A DNA stretch of 64,000 nt, taken from Megalonaias nervosa. Taxonomy: Eukaryota; Mollusca; Bivalvia; Unionida; Unionidae. Location: the NCBI GenBank assembly GCA_016617855.1, contig JAECUM010016766.1, positions 1 through 64,000 on the forward strand, read 5' to 3'. The notes under the pieces are model-generated. The model did no database searches. It saw only the letters and a program-made list of their open reading frames with translations, and was not told where the DNA came from. The position numbers and the translations under genes were made by a program. Positions 23,385 through 37,062 of this stretch are shown in pieces (within the stretch, counting starts at the first letter, position 1; each line of letters opens with the position of its first letter).

Positions 23385-26335
23385 GCCTAAAGATGAGGTC
23401 TATGGGCAATGTTATCTCCCTTCCAAGGTCATTATAGATGGAATTGTTCACCATAGGCCATCATTACCAAAGGTACATATCCATCCCAATCTCCTTGATG
23501 ATCAGACACAAAAGCTGAAAGCATATTCATTATTACATGACGGGGTCTTTCAACCACGCCATCTGATTGGGGTCTTGCAGTTCTAGTTTGGGTCTTCTTA
23601 ATATACAGAATCTGACAAATTTCTGGAGGTAAATTACTTCATAAATTTAATCCCTGATGAGGAATGGTACCCCAAATCTGGATAAGAAGTTTTCAATCAA
23701 TGCTTTAGCTACGATCTGTTCTTCAGCATTTGGTAAGGCCCAAAATAATGTTTGTTTCCAGTCAGCTGACCGTCCATGTTTTTCTTTGCCAATTCAAGCA
23801 CTTTTTCCACCCAAGTACAAAAAAAAGACAAAAATGAGAAAAAAAGAAAAATTCCCCAAACTTCTTTGTGCCTTAAATTGAGCCAGTTCAGCCCACTACT
23901 TGAAGCGCTCAGTACATTATATATACTAATCATTACAATATAAATAATGTTTTAAAAAAAATAAACCTATCTACCTACCATAATTTTAAAAGCAGTGCAG
24001 TAGAAAGTACACATATATTTTTGCCTATAGGAATGGATTCAGCCAATTTTGTAACATAATCTGCAACTGCCATTAGATACTTTTTGCCCTGCTTTGTTTT
24101 TGATAAGGTACCCTTAAAATCAATTGCCATTCTTTCCATTGGTTATTCCACATTGTATTGCTTTGTTGTTTTTTTTCTTGACCCACAAATAGTACAATTC
24201 TTGCACCAATTCTTGACATCTCTCTTCAGTTTATACCAGAAGAATCTTTGCCTTATATTTTGTAGGGTTATAGTTATACCACGATGTGCACTGCTAACAC
24301 TATGGATCGGGACAAATACCGATAGTTTCAGGCATTTTGGTATCACAATCTGAAATGTCATTCCTTTCTTATCATCGCCTACCCATTTTCTATATAAAAC
24401 GTTGAGACGCATACATTCACATCTGTACCAACAGTACTTATTCTCTATGTCATATTGAGTAACATCAGCCCAATTAGATTTACTCTTACTTTTCAGTCAG
24501 GCAATTAAATTTTTTTAAAATTGGAACTTAGTGAGATAGGTCTAAAATATGTACAAATAGGTCAATTTCTGTACCGTTACTACTTTTGGAATTAACTGTG
24601 TCATTTACTGGAGACTCACCAAATCCATTTGAGTCAATTTTCTCAGAATTAGCATTTGATAAATCATGTACAAATTTATACTGTTGATGTCTGTTATTAG
24701 CCTGCTTTAATTCAGTACTAATCTCTTAAGACATATTACAGTACGTGTTTTCACTTTCTCAATTTAGCAGTGGTATCTTTTGACTTTATTATTATGTGTT
24801 TGAGGTACTTTTAAGACAAGATTTTTTTCAATCATTCTCTCACATTCTGTTCTTTTGCTTAGGTGTTCTACCAAAATTGATCTCAAGCAAGAGAGGCTGC
24901 CAGGAGAAGTAGGAGCATGCATAGGATCATACAAAAGTGTAAGTTTTTTGTACACATCTCATTTATGGCACTTTGCCCAGTCACATCAAAACAAAAGTGC
25001 AGTTCATCCTCACATACGTACAACTGACATTGTCAACCATTTAATTTCCTTTTACATTGCAGGATGGTGAAGGAACACTTTCAACATCGCATATTTCATT
25101 GCTTTTGTTTTCAGTTTTTGTTTTCATTTTTTATTGCTCCATTTAATTGTTCAAAACTATAAAATATTTACGGTGGACATTATTACATGGTCTTCTTGAT
25201 AATGCATCAGCATTCTTATTAACATTTTTTTGCCTTTACTCAGTTTGTAAGTCATAAGATGAAGGGGATGTCAACCATCTCTTTAATTGTCCTTTCTCTA
25301 ATTTAAAATTTAAAAGCCATCTGAAAATACCTTGGTCCGTTCCCACTTATCACCATACAAATAATTGTGAACATTTTTATTATGTTTACAATTGCTATTA
25401 ACTCTCTGCAAGTTACACACTCTTGTCGCTCAGTTTTTGCGAAGAATTGCTAATGTAACTGATGACCTCTTTCCCATCTTGGACATGGGATAAGATAGAG
25501 CCGTGTCCTGTATTTGAGGCATCAAAATCAAGAATGAATGGGTAATTCTCAGTGGGAAATGCCAGTATTGATACTTTTTTAGCCTGCATCAGAGTATCAA
25601 ATGACCTTTGACATTCATCAGTCCATCTGAGGGACTTTACTTTCCTCGTTGTCAGTTGATGGAGAGATTTAGCAGTGTCAGAAAATCTGCAAACATATGA
25701 TCTGTAATATGAACAAAGGGGAACAGAGCTTATTTGCTTGTTTGGCATTTCTTGGCACAGGCCATACATCAGTGGTTTTTGACATTCCAGGTATTTGTCC
25801 ATATACCTGCCTCAGTTATCAAGTGACACAAAGAAGAAACTTGCTTTTGAGAAAGAGTACATATGTTGCAACATCTCAAAGATACTGGTCTTGGACTAAC
25901 AAATTGGATCATTTGGATACGATATCAAAATTTTCCTTAATAAACCTGAAAATACAACTCGTGTCATTCTGCTGAAAGTGGCCAGTGTAAAAATGCCACT
26001 CTCTTCTTCATATACTGTTCACCACCAAGTATTGAAAAAACAATTTTGGTCTGTCTTCTTTCTTGATATCACATTGCCAATAACCTGATTTCATATCAAG
26101 GCAAGACCACCATTTTGAAAGAGAAAAGTGTACCAAGACTGATCAGTATGAGGTAAAGGGTGCGAGTCCTTTACTGTTGTTTTCAAGCAACTTAAATCAC
26201 AATTAAATCTAACATATCTATCTGGCTTGCTTCCTGTTTGTACTTGGGGACAGTTTTCAGTTATGTCAGCTTCTGCCATTTTCAGAATGTCTTCTGCATT
26301 GTTACATTTTACCTTGGAATTGATTTAACATCATT
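23385..26335 (-). pseudogene. Ty3/gypsy retrotransposon pol remnant
   Basis: Read on the minus strand, domains come in the usual gypsy order. A reverse transcriptase fingers fragment (26,330-26,091, with TVKDSHPLPHTDQS) is followed by RT thumb and RNase H (25,802-25,413; YRSYVCRFSDTAK, then PFILDFDASNTGHGSILS). Next come the integrase zinc-binding domain (24,412-24,143; HRGITITLQNIRQRFFWYKL, then WCKNCTICG) and the integrase core. The core is in pieces: MAIDFKGTL (about 24,130), LSRFGVPFLIRD (about 23,680) and PQSDGVVERP (about 23,570), which keep the expected D, D and E. Many stops and frameshifts separate the parts, and the RT catalytic YxDD region is not readable. No LTRs were identified. 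A dead element. Confidence 0.85.
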
Positions 26336-26339
26336 TGTA

Positions 26340-27221
26340 TTTATTTTATGCTGTGTTAATTTTTAATCAGAAATTATATAATTTCATTTGTTTATTTTTC
26401 GGATAGATTCTTTGCGGCCTTTTCAGACATGTCATTTTGGTGTTTGGGCAATATCTCATTCATTTTATCATCAGTTTCTTAGATCTTGTTTATTGCAGAA
26501 ATAGTACAGTCATTTATACGAGGCATACAAATCACAAACAAATGGGTACAACAGGGGGTATATCCAGCCACTATGGTATCTATAAATATTTTGCATGGTT
26601 CAGTTGCAAAATTTGTTATTCTAATGGGTAGTCTGTGCCTTGCATGGTAAGATAGGGATTTGGCTACCAACAACATTGAAAATCTATTTACTCTTGTTCT
26701 GTCAGTAACATATTTATTCTGATTTCATTGCATTCAAACAATAAAATTCAATTTATAAATTTTTAGCTTACTACAATCTGTATTTAAGATGCCTTTTAAC
26801 TTGGTTTTCTTGGTAGTCTATATCGCTGGTTAAAATTAGATCCTTTAATGCTGTTATTTAAATTATTATATTTAAAACAGTGTTTGTTTAGATGAAAGTA
26901 TTTGACCTTGTTAAATGACCACAGCCTATACCTCTTATTCAGGTATAATTGCATCTGTTTTAAAAAAAATTTCAACCCCTATGGTTTGGTGCAAAGATGT
27001 AATTAACATGATAATACAAAGGCAGTTTCCATCTGCAAGTCACAGATCAGAACACAATTGATACTAATTAGGTTCTCAAGGAAATGATCTCTGGCATTTT
27101 TCACACCAGAATACAAGAGTGCATATCACATTTATGATGATTACACTGACATTAAAATAATAGATTAAAATGATCCATGTATTTCATTTAACAAAACTTA
27201 TTTAATTTTTAATTATTTCAT
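26340..27221. other. No gene recognised
   Basis: AT-rich sequence upstream of the gypsy pol remnant. The expected gag and protease part of that element is not readable here. Confidence 0.4.
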
Positions 27222-27520
27222 GAAGTGCTTGGTTTGAGTGCCTGTCTCGGATGCGGGAGGTCGCAGGTTCGAACCGTGGTTGAGACATGCCAAAAACTAA
27301 CAGTACAGAGTACTAATAGCTGCCGATTTCGAGCTCAGCATTAAGAGGTTAGTGTTAGAACTGGTTGCCTGGTGTCAGGTTAATGTGATTAAGTGGGACA
27401 TGATGCTTCATGTCTGCAGAATGATGCACCAGTGCTTGACGCCACACTGCAAAGATTATAGTGATATGAGTGAACAAATTTAAAACCTGTGTTAAAAGTT
27501 CAAATCACACATACATAAAG
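27222..27520 (+). mobile_element. SINE family A, full-length copy
   Basis: The tRNA-like head has a clear box B, 'ggttcgaaccg', near 27,270. The family body follows: 'ggttgcctggtgtcaggtta', then 'gtgggacatgatgcttcatg', then 'gccacactgcaaagatta'. It ends in an A-rich stretch and 'caaatcacacatacat'. It lies only about 20 bp before the left edge of the large duplication at 27,543. Confidence 0.75.
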
Positions 27521-28848
27521 TGTTTGCACCAATAGGCATTTTGCACTATTCATTGATTAATATTTTGCCCTCTCTGTTTATTTACATGGTGCTGAGAATG
27601 TTTTAGAAATAAAATTTTACAGAATGTATATCCTCATAATAAAATTAAAGAACTTCTTAAAATTGATTCCAAATTTCTGAGCACTAAGGGCTGTCTTTCA
27701 TCAGAAAACAAGCGATACATCAAGGATTTGTTTACCAATATTAATTCAAATTTTATTTATGTTCAGCATTTACCTATTATTTTGGTACTTTGTACAAGAA
27801 AAGAAAATCAGCTTGTATACCAAAACAGAAGTGAAGAAGTGGGCCTGTATGTTATAAGTGAATGCATGAATTAGTCAGACATGCTAAAATGAGGGTGTGG
27901 TCTAGATACAGTTTTATGACACAAATGCTCCTAATCTTCAAAATAAGATTTCTTAGAACAAGAAGTTGAATCTCCGATACTATATATGTGATAATATTGT
28001 CCTAATATGGGGTTCTCTTTAAAATGTTACTCACATCAAATAAACATTTTACCGTGTCCTATGTGATATTTTTGTTCTTAAAATTTGTCAGAATACTCTT
28101 CCAACCATGCATTCATTGAAAGTTTGAAGGTTAATTATTTTGTTAATTTGTGCTAAAGTTTCGCTATTTGCAGCCTGTACACAAATATTAATGAAAATTT
28201 AATGCAAAAGTCATGGGTCCTCCCAGTTGAATACAAAATTACAGGTACAATTCTACTCATTCAGTGTATTGCAGTGTAAGGGAGGTAACTCACTTTGTTC
28301 CTGTTATAGTACCTTATTGATTGGCATTGTGCACTCTAATTTGACATGAATTCAATCTGACTAGAATGACGCATTGCTTATTTTTATTTCATATGTGTTT
28401 GCTTTTAACTGACTTTTGTGCACTTTCAGCTCTTAAGGAAGAAACAAAAACTTGTTCACTAATGGCGGTGCTTCAGTTCATCACAAATTTTACAGTAAAT
28501 TTAATGATACCGTAGCAAGTTCTCTGTAATGCTGTTATTTCTTACAGGAATCAAGCTACCAGACATCTTTAAATGCCTGTTGCTTTCACAAGTTTCCATA
28601 TGGAGATAATTCTTGCTGAAGAGACATCACTTGTGGAGTTTGTATTTCTTTTCTGACAAGGACTTGCAGTAGAGATAACCAAGTTTGGAGCAATGTTCTG
28701 AATTATACAGTGATTCTTTATTCACATTCCCAAGCGAAAAGTGTATTCTTGTACTTTAGATATGAGTAGAATATATGAGAATTACTGAGTATTATTCATC
28801 TTGTGTATAATTCAATTCATGCTGCATTGTATTGGAATGAATAATAAA

Positions 28849-30672
28849 CATACATGCCAAGCATTATGCTTTTGGCGTAATCATTATTCTTTTTTCACTA
28901 AATTATGCCTTATGCGTAAATATATTTGGATTACGCATTTTTGGTATATCCCCTGCCCCAAAAATTAATAAATTTTATTAACATCCCATTAATCTTGCAC
29001 ACCGTATTCTAGAAAAGACAGCTTCTACGTAACTACGACATAAGTGTACACTTGTCTGTAGACTTGCCTGTTCTTTCCTAACAGTATTATGTTCTATTTA
29101 TAGCAGCTGCCCTATTTTCAAGAAACATGCTGGTTTCTCCTTTCAAACTTTTGACCTTGGTTTCTGTTTATAGCTGCTGTATGGCTTAGTTAGGAAAGAA
29201 CAGACTGGTTTTCTAATTTTTAATCTTTGCTCGCAGATTCTTTGTTGTAATTCATATCTGGTACAGAACCAGTCTATAGGTATTTGGCGCTAATAGTCAA
29301 GTCAGATTTATTCTAGTCAATACGTGTGTAAGAACAAAGATATGTTTCAAATAATTTCACAGATGGATCAGAAAAAGATGAAAAACTGATTCAGTAATGA
29401 ATACATGAAATATACAATACAGCGTTCCATTCTAGGGCAGCTTCATGCCCATTCAGGCTGTGTGGAAAGGATTTAAATATTGGTCATGGTGGTAAAACAA
29501 AGAAACCTTGAATTAGCTCATGTTACTAACTCCAATACAAAGGTAACTTTTTTTCTAAAGCAGAACTAAATTGTGGACATGAATTTTATAAATGCAGGGG
29601 TGTTATTTACCGAGTTCTTAATAGAACACGGACTACCCCTAGCAGTAGAAGACTACGTTGGTCCTTCGTTCAAACAGATGTTTCCTGATTCCAAAATTGC
29701 AGAAAATATGCATGTGCAAGAACAAAATCATCTAATATTGTTAGGTGTTTAGCAGAAGATAATTCACTTAAAGTTGCAGAAGCAATGAAAACTGGGCCGT
29801 TTAGTATTGCAACAGACAGGAGCAGTGATTATGATGACAAAAAGTTGTACCCAGTCTGTGTCAGTGACTTTGACAACGAAAAGGGCAAAGTCAGAGTGCT
29901 CTTCTTTCATTACCAAAATTAATAGTAGATTCCACTGGAGGAAACATTTTTTATTTGCTTAATAATGCTTGGAATAAACATAAGTTGGCAGAACTGTATG
30001 GGGTTTTCAGCTGATAATGCATCAATGATGACTGGAATTCATAAAGGAGTTGCATTCTGTATTTTGAAAAATGTCTCCATCAGTGTACATATCAGGTTGT
30101 CCCTGTCATATGATGCACCTTGCTGCAGGAAAGGCTACCGATAAATTAGGAAAACTCCTGAAGTGTCAAGTTGGCATTCTGCCTGACAATGTACTTCATG
30201 CGGACAGAGTTGACGTGCAGTGGCACTTTATTTCCCAGCTAAAAGACCCAATAATTGGAAGTTATGTATTTCCTCTTCTTTGTCAGGTTAAGGGCTATTA
30301 GTTCTTTACCATTCTAATGCTGACTGTGCGAGATTGTTCAGTATTGTTAACAAAAATAAAACTGAATTCAGATCCAGGCTCTGTAACCCAGCACTTAGTG
30401 CTCTAATGGTGTGCAAAACATTCATAATCTCAGCTGGTACAAAGTGTTTTGAAACGCAATATGAGAGACTGTTGCTTTTTAAGGTTCAGTGTGCTGTATA
30501 TGAAAATTTGAAGCAGTAATTGATGTTAAAAGACAGAGGGGTGAATAAATCATTTTGTACATATGCTTATTGAATTTTATTATGTTATATGTGGATTACT
30601 CTTTTTCTACTCAGAGTACTCTTTTTTTCCACTTTGATTACACTTTTTCCTCGCCAGGGGTTGGCATGTATG
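28849..30672 (+). mobile_element. hAT-like DNA transposon, internally deleted (copy 1)
   Basis: Short inverted ends catacatgccaa (28,849) and ttggcatgtatg (ending 30,672) bound about 1.8 kb. They continue with related 'ggcgtaatca' and 'tgattacactt' subterminal sequence. The interior has transposase pieces of the hAT type. I found no clean 8-bp target duplication. A 135-bp foldback (ctgttctttcctaac at 29,069, inverse at 29,189) lies inside, upstream of the coding remnant. The element also contains a 13-bp match to the terminal motif of the 1,866-3,908 family (atacagcgttcca, 29,417). Confidence 0.65.
29780..30519 (+). pseudogene. hAT-like transposase remnant (copy 1)
   Basis: Three segments read as one family. 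FSIATDRSSDYDDKKLYPV (about 29,800) is the start of the catalytic core with its Asp. SPSVYISGCPCHMMHLAAGK (30,071 on) is the conserved Cys/His block of this family. ADCARLFSIVNKNKTEFRSR (about 30,320) is the C-terminal dimerisation region, normally ending the protein. The last two parts are separated by only a few codons and a stop, where several hundred residues are expected, so the insertion domain and much of the core are deleted. Stops follow the first segment. Non-functional; an autonomous relative would have to mobilise it. Confidence 0.7.
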
Positions 30673-31842
30673 GATGCATGACTTGCCAGATATTCCTAAA
30701 CTAACATTAGACCAAAAGTTTCATCACTGTACGTTTTACAAAATTTTTTTTGGCAGTACAGAGAAGAGCATGAGTAACGCCACATTAACTTAATTCTTTA
30801 CACAGTATGTTAAAGCTCTATTAATGTAATGTATACTACCCATTTCCTCATCTATGATTTAGTCATCACTCTTGGGTGACAAACTAACAAATAATTTTTG
30901 AGGCAAATGGGATGTTTTCTTTTAAGAAGGTGGCTTCACTTCTTTAGAGAGTATCTTATGAGACTCTCTATATAATTATAATTTTCTCAGTGTGATGTTG
31001 CTCATTTAGTGTAATACATACTCTTTCCTGCTTACGGTTATAGATAGTTATTTTTATTTTTAAAATTGCTAGGAAGAATTTACAAGCAAGAAACAATTCT
31101 GACATTATTTAATGGCTTCAATTGTTATTCTTAGAGGCATAGAACATGAGGCTATGTATGTATCTAGCAAATGACTACACATTATTTTACACACTCTGGA
31201 AAAAATAAACAGTTGTATATTTTTAGCAACTCCAATAGTTTTACAGATATCAAAATAGATTCAGTTATGTGCCATGGATGCAACTAATCTTGCAAACAGC
31301 ATTGATAGAACAAGTAGTAGTATCTTGGATACTAATATTCAACCTAGAGGTTACTTTTAAACGTCACTGTGAAATAAACGCTTTACCACAGCTTGAGTGA
31401 TACTTTTGATCTCAAAACTTGCCCAAATATTAGGAATCGATGAAATGTTCTCTCATATATATACTTTCATTGGAGGTTTGGATCATACGATAAATCTCTT
31501 TTTGGTACAATTGGACACAATGCAAATTCTTATTTTATGAGCTACCAAACCAGACTATGTGTAGATGTATATTAGATGCAGTGTTTAAAAAATTGAGGTT
31601 GCTGATTGACTGAAAATATTTACTAGAAAAAAACATGAATTTTTCTATCCTATATGTAATTTTGATATAGCTGGCACCTTATTTTTTTATTTTATTGTTA
31701 TCACTGCACTGGTACTAAAAAATGTAAATGATGGCATCTTAATGATCAAGAATTTGACAACAGGTTTAGCAGAAAAAGACCTTCAACTTATTAATTCATA
31801 ATTTTTTTAACTTTTCTCATGGACATTGTTCATGGATCTAAG

Positions 31843-34590
31843 TGTGTTTTCCTGGTTTTATCATGAAAGCATAGAAGCATGGTCAGATATTAACATTGTG
31901 GTCTATGGGAACTTAATTAGTTGTCTGTGCCCTGTATTAACAAATTTACACAGTCAAAAATTAATTTTGAAAATGTCCATTAGTAACAAACACATATAGT
32001 AAAAAAGGAATTTTTAAAATATACTGACCCCATTTTTCGCCTTTTTTTATTAGATTGTGAGGACAAATTTTGTTTGTAACTTCAGGAACAAGTTGTATGT
32101 TCTTAAAGTTGTAATAGATTTTTACTTACAATGCCAATTTTTGGTCACAATGCATTTAAAGCAGCTATCATGGATTAGTTTAAAAACTGATGTATAATGC
32201 ATTTTATTATCCACTCTGTTAATAGCATTTGTCTCCAAAAGTCCATCTATTGCACATTTGAGCACTTACAGGAATTAACTAAAAAATGTTATGTTCAAAA
32301 GTGAAATTAAATGATTACAGTTACCTAAGGTCAGGGAAATAAAATATACAATTTATGTGCTAAAGTTTGTCTGCAGGGATTGTGTTTTTCCCAGTTTTAT
32401 CACGTAATGTGTATCTACTTTGACATAATGGAACCACTAGTCAGGTTAGTATTCTCAGTATCTGTTATGTTTTGTTTCTTGCTACCATGACTGGGCAATT
32501 AATATATGATAACTTCTCATCTTTACTTAATTTTCATCCATTGTCTTCAAAGTCTGCCAGATGTTATTATGAGTGGATCTCTGTCCACCTTGGGTGAAAT
32601 GATGCAGACAGACAAGAAAACATCCACGTCTGATAATATCTAAAATTTTTAACTTGGGATTTCATCAGTGCCGGCAACTTTTGCTTGCTCTTTCAAAAGT
32701 GATGATAATTGAAGTGTTTGATGAAGGAGAAGTAGGTTTCAAGATTTACTTCCCTTCTCTTTTTCAAAAATCTACACACGTCTTTAATATAAACGTTGTC
32801 AAGACATGCCTCTTTCATGTGTGCCTTGGCTTTAAAATGTCAGACATTGATTTGAAGCCCGTACTGAAGGTTATATGGAATCAAATTTAGAATCGTCATT
32901 TTTAAGGAAAATATGTGTCCTTCATGTTTTAAAGGTACGTAAATCTATCCCAAAAACTGAGAGAGCTGAAAATGTAGCCATGCTGTGTGATAAATGGGGA
33001 TCCGATCTTTGCTGCGTGGAAATAATTTTGGAAAGGATCTTTTGGCAAAGCTGAAAAGAGCCAGTAGCAGTTTGGAGGACAATTAAAAGAACACACAGAG
33101 CTATGTACTGTAAATAGTGTTATATAACTGCACATAGACGTGTTTTGTAATGTTTTTAAATGATTTTGTCATTTTTCTGGCATCCACATGGAATTTTTAT
33201 TTGCTGCAGCAAGTGTCACAGTTTTTTTTTGTCCCTAATTTCCCTGATTGGTAATGGGCATCTCTGTGAAAAAGTTTAAAAGGGAAATGATTATTGTTTT
33301 GTTGAAAATGTTTTCTGTTGATCATTACAACAGTCTTCCAAAGTGAAATATATTCCTAGATAATCTTTGGAATGAAAATTGCTGACATAACTAGTCTATT
33401 TTTACACTTGTCAAGGAAAATTGCTTTTGAATGTGAATTATTATTATGCAAGTAAAATTTTATAATAGACCACAGGCAACTATTTATTTCACGAGATGTT
33501 TTTGTATTATTAAATACCACATTTAAAAAAATGAATGCCACAGATAGGCTGAAAAAAATTACCTAAATGTGTTACATGTAATTTTTGTAATTAAAGATGT
33601 AGGTAAAATGTATCCAGTAGCTGGCTTGAACCTTAAGAAATTTTCATTTTGTCACTGCAGCTGCACTACATCTCACTTGGCCAGATTTCATAGTGGATAC
33701 CTGTAGTGGGAATTTGTCTCAGAATAGAATCACGCACCATATAATTTCATTGTTTGAACATTTTGCCTTGAACTTTGTTGTTCATAGGATGTATGGTACA
33801 GTAAGCATATTTTGGTGGTATTACCATGACATTAAAGTAACTTGGACAAACATTAACATTATGGTCTATGTGAACTGAATTGTTTGTGTCAAAGTTTGGC
33901 TTTTTTTAAGCTATAATGAATTTGAATATTACAGCATCTTGAATATCACAAGTAGTAATGGAACTAATACCATGTTCTGTGAAACTATATTGCAAGTTTA
34001 TGATTTAGACCTGTTATATAATGTATGGAGGCCATTTTGAGGATTTAGGTTTCAAACACATTTATGGAGCCATAATGTGTTAAAGCACTCACTATCATAC
34101 CCCTGGAAGGTGATCTCAAATTAATGAAGGGTATTCCAAGGGGTGCATGACACATGAAAGCAATATTCTACAATGTAGGCTTCACATACAAGGTTTTTAT
34201 AATAATGTGCTAAGGACCTGGTAAGATGTCCTGTCTAGCCAGATCTTAATTTGAGGTTGACTAGGTTGTGTCAAGGCCTAAAACAACCTTTTTCTGCGAA
34301 GTTTTGAAGTGGAAATGGCATTAAATGCTTTGGGATCAAGCTACAGGATGCCATATTTCACTTAGTGAAAATGTTCCAAGTTGAAGCATAATGCATGAAG
34401 ACCAACATAGGAAATTGTCGTTGGCCCACTGGTCCAATGTCAGCCAGTTTCAAGCAGACTGGAGCAAAAATTGAGTAGCCAGTCTGTCTGGCCGGTTGGA
34501 TATTTAGCCAAAATGAGTAAGTGTAATCTAATCAATTTTATCTTATTTTATGAAATTACAAGAAATATTAAAAGTGAAGTGAAAAAAAAA
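31843..34590. other. No gene recognised
   Basis: Probably still part of the duplicated unit, beyond the visible second copy. AT-rich, with short frames without domains. Confidence 0.45.
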
Positions 34591-34678
34591 AATGGTGAAT
34601 TGTTTGGTGGCTGCTCTTGAATTTGGGTGTTATGAGAAGATAAATAACTTGCATTTAATCTGCATGAACTTGATGCTT

Positions 34679-35194
34679 GTAACTCAAGATAAAGACTATT
34701 CTGCATCTATGTGGTGTCTGAAGAATTCCCAATATCAACATGTTGAAGCATATGGATGCCACCAGGGGCTAAACACATCAAAGGAAAAAAGAAATATTGT
34801 AAAGCAATATGACACTCTCAAAAGAAAACAACAGTTTAGAGAATTCATTTGGAATATGGGAAAAGGGTGCATGCAAAGACCATGATAATGCTGTTATAAT
34901 TCCTTCAGCTGAGCATCACGAATGATATCTGAGACTGTAACTCAAGATAAAGACTATTCTGCATCTATGTGGTGTCTGAAGAATTCCCAATATCAACATG
35001 TTGAAGCATATGGATGCCACCAGGGGCTAAACACATCAAAGGAAAAAAGAAATATTGTAAAGCAATATGACACTCTCAAAAGAAAACAACAGTTTAGAGA
35101 ATTCATTTGGAATATGGGAAAAGGGTGCATGCAAAGACCATGATAATGCTGTTATAATTCCTTCAGCTGAGCATCACGAATGATATCTGAGACT
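34679..35194 (+). repeat. Perfect 258-bp tandem duplication
   Basis: 34,679-34,936 and 34,937-35,194 appear identical over 258 bp, differing only at the exit (gtaact against gtagct). 258 is a multiple of three, and both copies carry the same 60-codon reading that starts KDYSASMWCLKNSQYQ and ends in a stop. The copies look recent, as no substitution was seen. The encoded stretch matches no family I know; it is basic and rich in K and Q. Confidence 0.9.
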
Positions 35195-36458
35195 GTAGCT
35201 ATATACATTTTCACACAAGTCTCTCATAATGTGGCTACATTTAATGAATTTATTTTCCACAAGAATGATTTCAGCACCATTTGTATCAAAGCATCCGTAC
35301 ACAATATAGCCTGTAAAGAGTGGTCTGTATGCATCTAATCAGCAATGTTGGCACTGGAGTTGTGGAAGAGTTCATTTTCTTCACATGTAAACTGTCATTG
35401 ATTACAGCAAATTGCATGAGGATCCTAATTCTTATTCAGACTATATGTCAGACTGGTCAGCAATGATAGATTATGATGCCCACCATCTACATAAGTTATA
35501 AATTGATATGGATCAGCTGGTCAGAGAATATCTTTAACCTGATCAGTTAATAGTGGCAATGTTATATTAAATTTAATAAAATTCAATAAATTTAAATTGT
35601 ATATAAATATATTATTTTGTGTTCAATGTTCCATCATATAATAATCAGAGACAATACCTGACTGCAGGATTGCAGGTTTCTCACAATGAAAACTATTAGT
35701 TGTGCAACTTCGCAAAAATCAATGGGGGTAATGGTCACACAGATTATTTGTGTTTCCCGCATTTTGATGTACCCAATGCACACCATAATATTTGGGGTTT
35801 GTTTTCTTTTTAAAACAAAATTTACCAGTGATCTCTAGCTATACTACAGTAGATTAAATAATTCATAAAAAAGCATCTGTATGATTGTGATCTGCTGCAA
35901 TTTGTGCAGAAAATATCAATGGGTTCCAATATAATTGTCACCTAGAGGGGTATAATAAATTGATCCATTGATTAGCCATAACAGAATTGTTTTCGGCATA
36001 ACAAGCAGCGTGTTTTATGAATGTCAAAATGGAAGGTAACTGATTTCTTTATAGTAAGGTCATTTGCTATGTTGATAATATAGAGCAAGAGGAAGCTCTC
36101 CTGTTCTGCCATGAACTGAAAATGTTACTCAATTTGATAAGACAGAAATAGTCAGCACCTTGTCCTCAGTACATGGAAACAGAGGCTGAGAAAAAGAGAT
36201 GAAAAGGAAATGAAATTCCAGGACAAGTTTTTGACTACCTACAACCGGTTAAGGAAATAACCATATTCGAGGGATATTATGTACATTTATCGAGAATATA
36301 AGAAAGATAATCCATTTCCTAATGAAAATGGTTGCACAGAGTAACCTATGCTCTTTAAAGGTTGCTAACTTAGCTGTATGCATCCTTGCAAAAATGCAGT
36401 CCTACAAGATAAATATCCTAGGGACAACATGATCACGTTGAAAAGTATGTTTTAATAT
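35195..36458. other. No gene recognised
   Basis: AT-rich sequence upstream of a hAT C-terminal fragment. It may hold the unreadable middle of that transposase. Confidence 0.35.
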
Positions 36459-36596
36459 CTTGAAGACCACTTCCCTAATTTCTTTAAATTGGCCGAACTT
36501 GCTCTTGTTCTCCCATTACAAACAGCAGATTGTGAGAGGGGATTTAGTTTAAAACATCACAATGCTCTTTATATCAGAAAGAATGAATTAAACTGA
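36459..36596 (+). pseudogene. hAT-family transposase, C-terminal dimerisation fragment
   Basis: A 45-codon frame ends at a natural-looking stop. It contains FFKLAELALVLPLQTADCER followed by GFS, which is the hAT C-terminal dimerisation signature (the L-A...P-x-Q-x-A-x-C-E-R-x-F-S pattern). It is a different family from the hAT copies at 28,849 and 61,007, whose motif is NADCARLFSIV. Upstream coding is not readable. Confidence 0.65.
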
Positions 36597-36889
36597 TGAC
36601 TATTCACATACGGGGGGGGGGGAGGGATAATGCCATATAGACCATTTCCTGTTTTGAGTGCCTTTGAAGAGGTGGAGTGATAAGAAGCATTGGAGAATAT
36701 TTACCAATTCAGCAAACTAAATTGGGTATGCAGATACTTTATATATTTGTTGTCAAAGATATGATATAAAGTCATTAAATGCTCATCTTGAATTACATAT
36801 CCATATACCTTATAATAATGTTGTCATCCACCAGATCCCATTCGCTTTGTCGCTCCTAATTCCCCTCCACTGAAGGTAGTTGTGGAGGA

Positions 36890-37062
36890 CTATTATGACT
36901 GGTTGGCCTGGTGTCAGGATAATGTTACTGGGTGTGCTATGATGCTACATATTTATGGCATGATGTCTCAGTGCTAGACATCACTAAAAATGCTACACTG
37001 CAGACATTGTAGGGATATGACTAAAATTTTTACAGTTATATTAAAAATCACAAAACACATTT
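36890..37062 (+). mobile_element. SINE family A, 5'-truncated copy
   Basis: It starts inside the body ('gactggttggcctggtgtca') and keeps 'gtgctatgatgctacatatt' and 'gctacactgcagacattgta', ending in an A/T-rich tail. The tRNA-like head is missing, as expected for incomplete reverse transcription. Confidence 0.75.

Larger units (their letters stand above)
27543..31842. repeat. Copy 1 of a 4.3-kb or longer near-identical direct duplication
   Basis: Every base from 27,543 on recurs 32,158 bp downstream (59,701-64,000) with no indel that I can see and about six substitutions, for example 28,958 C/T, about 29,384 A/G and about 29,885 C/T. The match is cut off only by the window end, so the true length is unknown. 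Sequence left of 27,543 and left of 59,701 is unrelated. The segment carries a hAT-like element. Confidence 0.95.

Noticed and set aside
27222..27300. tRNA gene
   Set aside because: The box A and box B-like sequence is the head of a SINE; no cloverleaf acceptor stem could be drawn. The same applies to 16,100-16,172 and 55,980-56,095.
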